In this document: piece after piece, positions 43,702-51,427 of the stretch
How the letters are laid out: each line of letters starts with the position of its first letter
How positions within the stretch are numbered: the first letter of the stretch is position 1
Assembly (NCBI RefSeq): GCF_014650115.1
Contig: NZ_BMUI01000007.1
Location: 1-64,000, forward strand
DNA length: 64,000 nucleotides
Source of the DNA: Streptomyces olivaceoviridis
GTDB taxonomy: Bacteria; Actinomycetota; Actinomycetes; Streptomycetales; Streptomycetaceae
Direction: 5' to 3'
Made by a program: the position numbers and the translations under genes
Notes under the pieces: model-generated
Seen by the model: only the letters and a program-made list of their open reading frames with translations
Databases searched by the model: none
What the model was told of the DNA's origin: nothing

Positions 43702-43730
43702 TTGACAGCGCTTCCCGCTCTTCCTACCGT
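43702..43730 (+). promoter_or_regulatory. Sigma-70-type promoter of the second ABC-F gene
   Basis: Consensus -35 TTGACA (43702-43707) and -10 TACCGT (43725-43730) with an exact 17-base spacer. Transcription would start near 43737, leaving a leader of about 220 bases before the ABC-F start codon. Confidence 0.8.
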
Positions 43731-43767
43731 GTACAGCGGTTCTGTTGCCGTCGATTGGAGAAGGACG

Positions 43768-43779
43768 TTGCTCGTCTGA
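43768..43779 (+). CDS. Three-codon leader ORF of the second ABC-F gene
   Basis: TTG CTC GTC TGA encodes only three residues (M-L-V). GGAG (43757-43760) is seven bases upstream, so it has a proper ribosome-binding site and lies about 30 bases after the predicted transcription start. Very short leader ORFs like this occur in ribosome-stalling attenuators of antibiotic-resistance genes. No experiment supports its translation here. Confidence 0.5.
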   Translation: MLV

Positions 43780-43797
43780 GGTCCTGAGACACCGCGT

Positions 43798-43956
43798 CGC
43801 ACCGGTGAGGTGCGCGTGGCGTACGACCTCGGCGTCCGAGCCGTCCTTTGGCACAGGCCGTTTTTCATGGCCCCTTCCGTGCCCCGGGCCTTTCGGTTCC
43901 CGCCTCGCGGTGTCTCGACACGCGTCCACCCGAACGCACCCGTCCCTCGCGAGGCG
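43798..43956 (+). promoter_or_regulatory. Structured leader RNA (candidate attenuator) of the second ABC-F gene
   Basis: Successive hairpins: CGCACC/GGTGCG (43798-43814); a hairpin around TCGG-CGT-CCGA (43823-43844); then two mutually exclusive structures, GGCAC-GGCC/GGCC-GTGCC (43850-43883) and GGCCC/GGGCC (43869-43890), the latter followed by TTTCGGTT like a weak terminator. Finally CGCCTCGCG (43901-43909) is perfectly complementary to CGCGAGGCG (43948-43956), which contains the GAGG ribosome-binding site of the ABC-F gene. This could block translation until the upstream structure is changed. With the gene before it ending at 43648, the whole 311-base gap is a regulatory leader. Confidence 0.6.
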
Positions 43957-43959
43957 CCC

Positions 43960-45585
43960 ATGTCTGCTTCCCTCACCTGCACGTCCCTGTCCTTCACCTG
44001 GCCCGACGGCACCGCCGTCTTCGACGGCCTGGACATCGCCTTCGGTCCGGGCCGGACCGGGCTCGTCGGCGTCAACGGCTCGGGCAAGTCCACCCTGCTC
44101 AAACTGATGGCCGGGGAACTGGCCCCCGCCGAAGGCACCCTCAAGGCGGCCGGCGAGATCGGCTACCTCCCGCAGAACGTCACGCTCGACACCGCGCTCC
44201 GCGTCGACCAGGCCCTCGGCATCGCCGGCCGGCGGGCCGCCCTGCACGCCATCGAGGCGGGCGACGTCGCCGAGGAGCACTTCGAGACCGTCGGCGACGA
44301 CTGGGACGTGGAGGAGCGCGCCCTGGTCACCCTCGGCGAACTCGGTCTCGGCCACATCGGCCTGGACCGGACCGTCGGCGAGGTGTCCGGGGGCGAGTCG
44401 GTGCTGCTGCGGCTCGCCGCGCTGCTGCTGCGCCGCCCCGACGTCCTGCTGCTGGACGAGCCCACCAACAACCTCGACCTGTACGCGCGCCGGCGGCTGT
44501 ACCAGACGGTGGCCTCCTGGCCGGGCGTGCTGGTCGTGGTCAGCCACGACCGGGAACTGCTCGACCTGGTCGACCAGATCGCGGAGCTGCGCTCCGGCGA
44601 GGTCGCCTGGTTCGGCGGCAACTTCTCGGCCTACGAGGAGGCGCTGGCCGTCGAGCAGGAGGCGGCCGAGCGGATGCTGCGCGTCGCCGAGGCCGACGTC
44701 CGCAAGCAGAAGCGCGAACTGGCCGACGCCCAGGTCAAACTGGCCCGCCGCAAGCGGTACGGGCAGAAGATGTACGAACAGAAGCGCGAGCCGAAGATCG
44801 TCATGGGGGCACGCAAGCGCGCCGCCCAGGAGTCGGCGGGCAAGCACCGCATCATGCACGAGGAGCGGCTCGCCGAGGCCAAGGACCGGCTGGACGAGGC
44901 GGCGGAGGCCGTACGGGACGACGACGAGATCCGTGTCGACCTGCCGTACACGGCCGTACCGCCCGGCCGGCAGGTGCTCACCCTGGAGCAGCTGGAAACG
45001 GCCTACCAGGCGCGCGTGCCGGGCATCCTCGACCTGCGCGGACCGGAGCGGATCGCGCTCGTCGGCCGCAACGGCTCCGGCAAGACGACGCTGCTGCGGA
45101 CCGTCGCCGGGGAGCTGGCGCCGGTGTCGGGCACGGCGACGGCCCATGTCCCGCTGCGGTTCCTGCCCCAGCGACTGGACGTGCTGGACGACGGCCTGTC
45201 GGTGGCCGAGAACGTCGCCCGGTTCGCGCCGGGCGCCACCAACAACCGGGTCCGGGCCCGGCTCGCCCGCTTCCTGTTCCGGGGCGCGCGGGCCGACCAG
45301 ACGGCGGCCACCCTGTCGGGCGGTGAGCGTTTCCGGGCGGCCCTGGCCGCGCTGATGCTCGCCGAGCCCGCGCCCCAACTGCTGCTGCTGGACGAGCCCA
45401 CCAACAATCTCGACATGGCCAGCGTCCGGCAGCTGACCACGGCTCTGGAGTCGTACGAGGGCGCGCTGATCGTCGCCAGCCACGATCTGCCGTTCCTGGA
45501 GTCGATCGGGATCACACGGTGGCTGCTGATGGAGGGAGGCGAGCTGACGGAGACGACGCCCGAGGCGCTGTGGGACCCGGCGTGA
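43960..45585 (+). CDS. ABC-F family ATPase, second copy, likely antibiotic ribosome-protection type
   Basis: 541 residues, two ABC domains. Walker A: GVNGSGKSTLL (~35) and GRNGSGKTTLL (~370). Signatures: VSGGESVLLRLA and LSGGERFRAAL. Walker B: LLLDEPTNNLDL and LLLDEPTNNLDM. A charged linker (EADVRKQKRELADAQVKLARR..., ~245-325) joins them. ATG at 43960 has GAGG five bases upstream; an in-frame ATG at 43867 would add 31 residues, but it has no SD and falls within the structured leader. The inducible-looking leader suggests induction by ribosome-targeting antibiotics. From memory the S. coelicolor counterpart near ssgD is linked to pleuromutilin-type resistance; not verified. Confidence 0.88.
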   Translation: MSASLTCTSLSFTWPDGTAVFDGLDIAFGPGRTGLVGVNGSGKSTLLKLMAGELAPAEGTLKAAGEIGYLPQNVTLDTALRVDQALGIAGRRAALHAIEAGDVAEEHFETVGDDWDVEERALVTLGELGLGHIGLDRTVGEVSGGESVLLRLAALLLRRPDVLLLDEPTNNLDLYARRRLYQTVASWPGVLVVVSHDRELLDLVDQIAELRSGEVAWFGGNFSAYEEALAVEQEAAERMLRVAEADVRKQKRELADAQVKLARRKRYGQKMYEQKREPKIVMGARKRAAQESAGKHRIMHEERLAEAKDRLDEAAEAVRDDDEIRVDLPYTAVPPGRQVLTLEQLETAYQARVPGILDLRGPERIALVGRNGSGKTTLLRTVAGELAPVSGTATAHVPLRFLPQRLDVLDDGLSVAENVARFAPGATNNRVRARLARFLFRGARADQTAATLSGGERFRAALAALMLAEPAPQLLLLDEPTNNLDMASVRQLTTALESYEGALIVASHDLPFLESIGITRWLLMEGGELTETTPEALWDPA

Positions 45586-45751
45586 CCGGCCGGCGAGGGC
45601 CCGCCCCGGCCGGCCGGCGCCGGTCTCGGGAGGGACGCGCCGGGTACCGGGGGGCTTGGCCCTGGCGGGAGCGCCCTGCATGATGACGGACCGGCGCCGT
45701 GTGAGCGGCGCCGGACCGCACCATCGCACCGACCGATTCGAAAGGCCCCTC

Positions 45752-46528
45752 GTGCCCAGCAAGAAGGCCCTCGTCCGTCGCCCCAGCCCCCTCCTGGCCG
45801 ACGGCCTGGTGACGCACATCCAGCGGGAGAAGGTCGATTCCGGGCTCGCCGGCCAGCAGTGGGAGGCGTACGTCGAGGCCCTGCGCACGCACGGCTGGGA
45901 GGTCATCGAGGTCGAACCGGCCGACGACTGCCCGGACTCGGTGTTCGTCGAGGACACCGTCGTCATGTACAGGAACGTCGCGTTGATCACCCGGCCCGGG
46001 GCCGAGTCGCGGCGGGCGGAGACCGCCGGCGTCGAGGAGGCGGTGGCCCGCCTCGGCTGCTCGGTGAACTGGATATGGGAACCGGGCACGCTGGACGGCG
46101 GTGACGTCCTCAAGGTCGGCGACACGGTGTACGTCGGCCGCGGCGGGCGGACCAACGCGGCCGGCGTGCAGCAGGTCCGGGCGGCCTTCGAGCCGCTGGG
46201 CGCCCGGGTGGTGGCCGTACCCGTGAGCAAGGTGCTGCACCTGAAGTCGGCGGTGACCGCGCTGCCCGACGGCACGGTGATCGGGCACATCCCGAAGATC
46301 GACCGGCCGTCGCTGTTCCCGGGCTTCCTGTCGGTGCCGGAGGAGTCCGGCGCGCACGTGGTGCTGCTCGGCGGCGGCAAGCTGCTGATGGCGGCGAGCG
46401 CTCCGAAGACCGCGGAGCTGCTGACCGATCTGGGCCATGACGTGGTGACGGTCGACATCAGCGAGTTCGAGAAGCTGGAGGGCTGTGTGACCTGTCTCTC
46501 GGTGCGCCTGCGGGAGCTGTACGCCTGA
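45752..46528 (+). CDS. Dimethylargininase (DDAH), amidinotransferase fold
   Basis: 258-residue pentein-fold hydrolase that converts N-omega-methylated arginines to citrulline and methylamine. Visible active-site elements: DSVFVEDTVVMY (~70), EPGTLDGGDVLKVG (Asp, ~115), His in KVLHLKSAVT (~162), and the nucleophilic Cys within EGCVTCLSVRL (~245-249). Length and spacing match bacterial DDAH rather than arginine deiminase (~410 residues). GTG at 45752 has GAAAGG six bases upstream. A 10-bp hairpin follows the stop. Confidence 0.92.
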   Translation: MPSKKALVRRPSPLLADGLVTHIQREKVDSGLAGQQWEAYVEALRTHGWEVIEVEPADDCPDSVFVEDTVVMYRNVALITRPGAESRRAETAGVEEAVARLGCSVNWIWEPGTLDGGDVLKVGDTVYVGRGGRTNAAGVQQVRAAFEPLGARVVAVPVSKVLHLKSAVTALPDGTVIGHIPKIDRPSLFPGFLSVPEESGAHVVLLGGGKLLMAASAPKTAELLTDLGHDVVTVDISEFEKLEGCVTCLSVRLRELYA

Positions 46529-46553
46529 CCGGGTGATCCTCTCGCGCCGGCAC

Positions 46554-46577
46554 CTCCGGGACCTGCGGGTCCCGGAG
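46554..46577 (+). terminator. Terminator after the DDAH gene
   Basis: Perfect 10-bp stem CTCCGGGACC/GGTCCCGGAG with a 4-base loop, 26 bases after the DDAH stop. Confidence 0.7.
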
Positions 46578-46642
46578 CTGCCGGGGGCACCCGCGCACGG
46601 CCGTCCGGGCAGGCTGATCAGCGAGTTCTTTACAGCCCTCTT

Positions 46643-46690
46643 AACCTACGGCTTCGTAACCTACGGCTTCGTAGCCTACGATCACGTAGG
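46643..46690 (+). promoter_or_regulatory. Tandem operator array upstream of the desaturase gene
   Basis: Two exact 15-base direct repeats, AACCTACGGCTTCGT (46643-46657 and 46658-46672), are followed at the same spacing by AGCCTACG and then by inverted CGTAGG. This gives three CCTACG half-sites at 15-base steps and two inverted pairs: CGTAGCCTACG (46670-46680) and CCTACG-ATCA-CGTAGG (46675-46690). The arrangement looks like a multi-site operator of a TetR-like lipid regulator. It ends 67 bases before the desaturase start. Confidence 0.7.
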
Positions 46691-46757
46691 TTTTCCGGCA
46701 CCGCTCGCCGGACCGTCCCCTTCCTCCCCCGTTGTTCGGCGTCCCCCTGGAGTTCCT

Positions 46758-47732
46758 GTGACGATCACCTCCCCCCACCTCGGCAGCCCGTCCGTCTGGA
46801 CCGACGCGCGCCTGCTGTACGCACTGGAGGAAGTGGTCGAGAAGGAGCTGAACCGGCACCTGAAGGTCGCCAAGGACTGGATGCCGCACGAGTACGTGCC
46901 GTGGAGCGACGGCCGCAACTTCCCGGGCCTGTTCGAGGACGGGGAGGCCTGGGACAAGGACCAGTCCCAGGTGACGGAGATCGGCCGGATCGCCCTCGTG
47001 GTGAACCTGCTGACCGAGGACAACCTGCCGAGCTACCACCACGAGATCGCCTCGCTCTTCGGCCGCGACGGCGCCTGGGGCACCTGGGTGCACCGCTGGA
47101 CGGCCGAGGAGGGCCGGCACGGCATCGTGATGCGGGACTACCTGCTGACCTCGCGCGCGGTGGACCCGGACAAGCTGGAACGATTCCGTATGGCGCACAT
47201 GAGCGAGGGGTTCGAGTCCGACAACCGGCACTCGATGCTGCACTCGGTGGCCTACGTCGCCTTCCAGGAGCTCGCCACGCGAATCTCGCACCGCAACACC
47301 GGCCACCAGTCCGGGGACCCGGTCTGCGACCGCATGCTGGCCCGCATCGCGAACGACGAGAACCTGCACATGGTGTTCTACCGCAACCTGCTGAAGGCCG
47401 CGTTCGAGCTGGCGCCCGACCTGACCATGCAGGCGGTCCGGGACGTCGTCGTGAACTTCCGGATGCCCGGTCACGGCATCCCCGGCTTCGAGCGGGCCGC
47501 CGCGCAGATGGCGATCGGCGAGGTGTACAACCTGCGCATCCACCACGACGACGTGTTGCAGCCGGTGCTGCGCTTCCTGAAGGTCCTGGAGATCGACGGC
47601 CTCGGCCCCGAGGGGCGTCAGGCGCAGGAGGAACTCGGCCTGTTCATCGGCGGGCTGGACGCGGAGGCCACGAAGTTCGACGAGAAGCTGGCCGCGCGCA
47701 AGGCCCGGATGGCGGCGCGCGCCGGGGGCTGA
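46758..47732 (+). CDS. Acyl-ACP desaturase (ferritin-like diiron, DesA type)
   Basis: 324-residue soluble fatty-acid desaturase type 2. Two diiron motifs: EEGRHG (~120) and ENLHM in NDENLHMVFYRN (~202), with further ligands Glu in LTEDNLPSYHHE (~93). Plant-type acyl-ACP desaturases and mycobacterial DesA1/DesA2 share this layout. It introduces a double bond into acyl-ACP and so tunes membrane fluidity. GTG at 46758 has TGGAG five bases upstream. The strong operator array before it implies tight transcriptional control. Confidence 0.92.
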   Translation: MTITSPHLGSPSVWTDARLLYALEEVVEKELNRHLKVAKDWMPHEYVPWSDGRNFPGLFEDGEAWDKDQSQVTEIGRIALVVNLLTEDNLPSYHHEIASLFGRDGAWGTWVHRWTAEEGRHGIVMRDYLLTSRAVDPDKLERFRMAHMSEGFESDNRHSMLHSVAYVAFQELATRISHRNTGHQSGDPVCDRMLARIANDENLHMVFYRNLLKAAFELAPDLTMQAVRDVVVNFRMPGHGIPGFERAAAQMAIGEVYNLRIHHDDVLQPVLRFLKVLEIDGLGPEGRQAQEELGLFIGGLDAEATKFDEKLAARKARMAARAGG

Positions 47733-47796
47733 CGCCCCGCGCGCGAGGCCTTGCCCGGCGCCCGGGCCGACGGGCGGCTCACGGCTTCACAGGGTG

Positions 47797-48042
47797 TCAG
47801 CGGGCGGCACGGCGCAGGGCGAGGCGCTCCTTCTCCGACAGGCCGCCCCAGACGCCGAACCGCTCGTCGTTGGCCAGCGCGTAGTCCAGACAGGCCGGGC
47901 GCAGCTCGCACATGGCACAGATGCGCTTCGCGTCGCGCACCGAGCTGCCCGGCTCGGGGAAGAAGAAGTCCGGCCCGGTCTGCGCGCACAGCGCCTGCGT
48001 CTGCCAGGTGTCGTCGGCCGGGGTGATGGTTTCGTAGTGCAT
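47797..48042 (-). CDS. WhiB-like iron-sulfur transcription factor
   Basis: 81 residues. Four cysteines in Wbl spacing: LCAQTGPDFFFPEP, then RICAMCELRPACLDYA, which bind a [4Fe-4S] cluster. The GVWGGLSEKER turn precedes a short basic C-terminus (RLALRRAAR). Wbl proteins act with the principal sigma factor in development, redox or antibiotic response. The ATG at 48042 starts the conserved part; no clear SD. It points toward the convergent desaturase gene and is divergent from the VOC gene. Confidence 0.93.
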   Translation of the reverse strand: MHYETITPADDTWQTQALCAQTGPDFFFPEPGSSVRDAKRICAMCELRPACLDYALANDERFGVWGGLSEKERLALRRAAR

Positions 48043-48311
48043 GGCCAGAAGCCTGCCGCACGGCGAAAAACGTTCGATCAACGCCGGCGAAACGGCGTGC
48101 TCGGGGCCTCCGGCCGCCCCGATGATGCTCCCCGCGGCCCGGCGCGCGCACGGCGGCGCGCCCAGCCGTGTGAAAACCGGGAGAGCGCGTGTCGTCACGC
48201 TGGGTGACGGCGGGGCGGCCCGGCACGTCCGGGTACTCCGGTCGGCGATTGTCAGTGGGCGGTGCAAGACTCGGCAGTGCACAGGACGGACCCCCTTGCG
48301 AGGAGGGCGAG

Positions 48312-49100
48312 ATGCTCACCACCCGTTTCGTCGACGGCGCGCCCAACTGGATCGACGTCGGCAGTCCCGACATCGACGGCGCCGCCTCTTTCTACGGCGC
48401 CCTGTTCGGCTGGCGGTTCCGGTCGGCGGGGCCGGATGCCGGCGGTTACGGCTTCTTCCAGCTGGAGGGGAAGACCGTCGCGGGCGGCGTGCAGACCGGT
48501 CCCGGCCAGGGGCCCGCGGCCTGGACGGTGTACTTCCAGAGCGAGGACGCCCAGGCCACCGCGAAGGCGGCCGAAGAGGCCCACGGCAGAGTGCTGTTCC
48601 AGCCCATGGACGTGATGGGCCAGGGCCACATGGCGGTCCTCGCCGACCGGGCGGGCGTGCCGTTCGGGATCTGGCAGCCGGGCCGGACCAAGGGCGTGGA
48701 GCTCGCGGGCGCGCCGGGCTCCCTGCGCTGGGTGGAGCTGTACACGCCGGACATCGCGGCAGCCGCCGCGTTCTACCGCCGGGTGCTGGGCCTGGAGACC
48801 TCCGCGCCGTTCCCGGGCGGGGCGTACACCTGTTTCAACCCGGACGGCGCCGGTGAGGACGCGATGTTCGGCGGGATGGTGCCGCTGGCCGACGATCCCA
48901 CCGAGGCGGAGGCGGGGCCGTACTGGCTGCCGTACTTCGAGGTGGAGGACACCGACGCCGTGGTGGAACAGGCGCAGCGCCTGGGCGGGACGGTGCGGGT
49001 GCCCGCGACGACCGTGGAGGGCGTGGGCCGCACGGCCAGGCTCGCCGACCCCTACGGGGTCCGCTTCGCGGTGATCAGGAGCGAGCCGCCGCGGGGCTGA
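48312..49100 (+). CDS. VOC-family protein, two glyoxalase-like domains
   Basis: 262 residues with two tandem VOC modules: ~5-125 (PNWIDVGSPDIDGAASFYGALFGWRF) and ~135-260 (RWVELYTPDIAAAAAFYRRVLGLE). Each half carries a conserved FYxxxxGW/L element. Proteins of this shape in Streptomyces include hydroxylases, resistance proteins and enzymes without assigned reaction. ATG at 48312 has GGAGG five bases upstream. Substrate unknown. Confidence 0.87.
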   Translation: MLTTRFVDGAPNWIDVGSPDIDGAASFYGALFGWRFRSAGPDAGGYGFFQLEGKTVAGGVQTGPGQGPAAWTVYFQSEDAQATAKAAEEAHGRVLFQPMDVMGQGHMAVLADRAGVPFGIWQPGRTKGVELAGAPGSLRWVELYTPDIAAAAAFYRRVLGLETSAPFPGGAYTCFNPDGAGEDAMFGGMVPLADDPTEAEAGPYWLPYFEVEDTDAVVEQAQRLGGTVRVPATTVEGVGRTARLADPYGVRFAVIRSEPPRG

Positions 49101-49145
49101 GCCCGCGGCGCGCGCCCGGCAGCCGACGGCTTCGGGGGGCGGCGG

Positions 49146-50222
49146 TCAGGCCGAGGCGCGGCGTATCAGGGTGGTCGGCAGGATCACCTCCGACGGCGGT
49201 GCCTCCTGGGCGCCGGCCGTCGCGTCCGTCCCCTGCCGAGCGCCGGACAGGCCGCGCAGCAGCAGGCGGGCCATCAGCCGGCCCATCTCCTCGATGTCCT
49301 GACGGACCGTCGTCAGCGGGGGGTCGGCCTGTCCGGTGACCGGCACCATGTCGTCGAAGCCGACCACGGCCACGTCCTCGGGCACGCGCCGGCCGCTCGC
49401 GCGCAGCACCCGCAGGGCGCCGAGCGCGGTGAGGTCGTTGGCGGCGAACACGGCGTCGACGTCCGGGCAGCGGTCGAGGAGTTCCCGCATGGCGCGTTCG
49501 CCGCCGGACGGGGTGAAGTCGCTCTCCTCGACCAGCCGGGGATCGTACTCGCCCAGGACGTCGGTCATGACGTCCCGGTAGCCGTCGAGCCGGTCCACCG
49601 CCGAGGTCTGGTCAAGCGCTCCGGTGATGTGGGCGACGCGGCGGCGGCCGAGGTCCAGCAGATGCCGGACGGCCGCGCGGGCCCCGCCCCGGTTGTCGCA
49701 GTCGACGTACACCACGCCCGGGTCGGCCGCCCGGGCGTCCGCGCCCCAGTCGGGGCGCCCGCCGAACACGGTGGGCACGCCGGCGTCGTGGATGAGGCCG
49801 GGCAGCGGGTCGTCCAGGTGCAGGGAGAAGACGAGCGCCCCGTCGACATGGCCGCCGGCCAGATAGCGGGCCACGCGCGCGTGGTCGGCGCGGCCCTCGG
49901 TGAGCAGCAGCACCAGCTGGTTGTCGTGCGCGGTCAGTTCCTTGCTGATGCCGCGCAGCTGGAGGGCGAAGAACGGGTCGGCGAAGACCCGGGTCTCGGG
50001 CTCGGCGATGACGACCGCGACGGCGTCGTGCCGCCGGGTGACGAGGCTGCGCGCCGCCTGGTTGGGGACGTAGCCCAGTTCCTCCACGGCCCGCCGGACC
50101 CGCTCGGCCAGGGGTTCGCGGACCCCGTCGCCGCCGTTGACCACGCGGGACACAGTGGCCCGGGACACCCCGGCCCGCGCGGCCACGGCCTCCAGCGTGG
50201 GACGCGACACTGCCTCGGTCAC
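49146..50222 (-). CDS. LacI-family transcriptional regulator
   Basis: 358 residues. N-terminal HTH TLEAVAARAGVSRATVSRVVNG (~9-30) and hinge VPNQAARSLV, then a periplasmic-binding-protein-like effector domain to ~345. The sequence RRHDAVAVVIAEPETRVF starts the effector core. GTG at 50222 has GAGGAG seven bases upstream; an ATG five codons earlier is without SD. Streptomyces LacI proteins usually repress sugar uptake and hydrolysis genes, but no such genes lie next to it, so its target is unknown. Confidence 0.9.
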   Translation of the reverse strand: MTEAVSRPTLEAVAARAGVSRATVSRVVNGGDGVREPLAERVRRAVEELGYVPNQAARSLVTRRHDAVAVVIAEPETRVFADPFFALQLRGISKELTAHDNQLVLLLTEGRADHARVARYLAGGHVDGALVFSLHLDDPLPGLIHDAGVPTVFGGRPDWGADARAADPGVVYVDCDNRGGARAAVRHLLDLGRRRVAHITGALDQTSAVDRLDGYRDVMTDVLGEYDPRLVEESDFTPSGGERAMRELLDRCPDVDAVFAANDLTALGALRVLRASGRRVPEDVAVVGFDDMVPVTGQADPPLTTVRQDIEEMGRLMARLLLRGLSGARQGTDATAGAQEAPPSEVILPTTLIRRASA

Positions 50223-50313
50223 TTCGGGACTCCTCATCGGCGGCTGCCGATCAGGATAGCCGCGGGACACGGGACCGGCCGGTGCCGGACGGACACCCGG
50301 AACCGAGCGGGTC

Positions 50314-51333
50314 TCAGGGCGACGGCTCGCGGCGGGCGCGGCTCGGCTGCACCCGTTTGGGCTCGCCGGGCATCTTCGGGTACTCCGGGGGGTACGGCAG
50401 GTCGCCCAGGCCGTGGTCGTGTTCGTCCTGGCGGGCCAGTTCCAGCAGCGCGTCCAGGGAGAAGGCGTGGTCGTCCATGTCGGCGTGCACGTCACCGAGT
50501 TCGGCGAACCGGGCCGGCATGGTGGCGAGGTCGAAGTCGCGGGGTTCGGCGGCCCCGACCTCCTCCCAGCGCAGCGGCGCCGAGACGGGGGCGTGCGGGC
50601 GGGGGCGCACCGAATAGGCGGAGGCGATGGTGCGGTCCCGGGCCGTCTGGTTGTAGTCGAGGAAGATGCGGCTCCCGCGCTCCTCCTTCCACCACTTGAT
50701 GGTCACCCGGTCCGGCATCCGGCGCTCCATCTCCCGGCCGACCGCGATCGCCGCGCGGCGCACCTGGGTGAAGGTCCAGCGCGGTTCGATGGGGACGAAG
50801 ACGTGCAGGCCCCGGCCGCCGGAGGTCTTCGGCCAGCCGCGCAGCCCGCCGAACTCGTCCAGGACGGCCCGCAGTTCCCGGGCGGCGCGGGCCGCGTCGG
50901 CGTAGTCGGTGCCGGGCTGCGGGTCGAGGTCGATGCGGAGTTCGTCGGGATGGTCCACGTCGGTGGCGCGGACCGGCCAGGGGTGGAAGGTGAGGGTGCC
51001 GTACTGGGCGGCCCACACCACGGCGGCCTGCTCGGTCGGGCACATCTCGTCGGCGCTGCGCCCGCTGGGGAAGGTGATGTGGGCGGTCGGGATCCAGCCG
51101 GGCATGCCCTTCGGTGCCCGCTTCTGGTAGAACCACTCGCCGCCGACGCCGTCCGGGTAGCGCTCCAGGGTGGTCGGGCGGTTGCGCAGGGCGCGCAGGA
51201 TGCCGGGGCCGACGGCGGCGTAGTACCGGGCGAGGTCCAGCTTGGTGAAGCCCCGCTCCGGGAAGAACACCTTGTCCGGGCTGGACAGTCGTACGGTCCT
51301 GCCCGCCACCTCCAGTTCCACCGCATCACCCAT
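50314..51333 (-). CDS. LigD-type primase-polymerase domain protein (NHEJ-like)
   Basis: 339 residues, a stand-alone polymerase domain of the archaeo-eukaryotic primase superfamily as in LigD. Catalytic DLDP motif in LRIDLDPQPG (~150); nucleotide-binding KTSGGRGLHVFVPI (~185); C-terminal Asp in SRIFLDYNQTARDRTIASAYS (~240). It fills or extends DNA ends before joining, preferring ribonucleotides in characterised homologues. The ATG at 51333 has TACCGT six bases upstream, so likely leaderless. Divergent from the ligase gene; together they resemble a split LigD. No Ku gene is in the window. Confidence 0.9.
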   Translation of the reverse strand: MGDAVELEVAGRTVRLSSPDKVFFPERGFTKLDLARYYAAVGPGILRALRNRPTTLERYPDGVGGEWFYQKRAPKGMPGWIPTAHITFPSGRSADEMCPTEQAAVVWAAQYGTLTFHPWPVRATDVDHPDELRIDLDPQPGTDYADAARAARELRAVLDEFGGLRGWPKTSGGRGLHVFVPIEPRWTFTQVRRAAIAVGREMERRMPDRVTIKWWKEERGSRIFLDYNQTARDRTIASAYSVRPRPHAPVSAPLRWEEVGAAEPRDFDLATMPARFAELGDVHADMDDHAFSLDALLELARQDEHDHGLGDLPYPPEYPKMPGEPKRVQPSRARREPSP

Positions 51334-51360
51334 GCGGCCACGGTAGGCGCACCCCGCACC

Positions 51361-51415
51361 GCTCGCATACCGGGCAAAGCCGTATGCATGTGGGCGGAAA
51401 CGGATGTATGCGAGC
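51361..51415. promoter_or_regulatory. Inverted repeat in the divergent polymerase/ligase promoter region
   Basis: GCTCGCATAC (51361-51370) and GTATGCGAGC (51406-51415) are perfect 10-base inverted copies, 35 bases apart, in a 94-base gap between two divergent repair genes. A third half-site GTATGC (51382-51387) lies between. Such a layout fits a shared operator that could loop or bind a dimer of dimers. Confidence 0.6.
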
Positions 51416-51427
51416 AGAATCGGAGTC

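Noticed and set aside
43867..43959. In-frame N-terminal extension of the second ABC-F protein from ATG 43867
   Set aside because: No SD; the segment forms the structured leader and does not look like ABC-F sequence. ATG 43960 has GAGG at the right distance.
46533..46757. In-frame N-terminal extension of the desaturase
   Set aside because: It would translate the terminator and operator repeats. GTG 46758 has TGGAG five bases upstream and starts the conserved protein.
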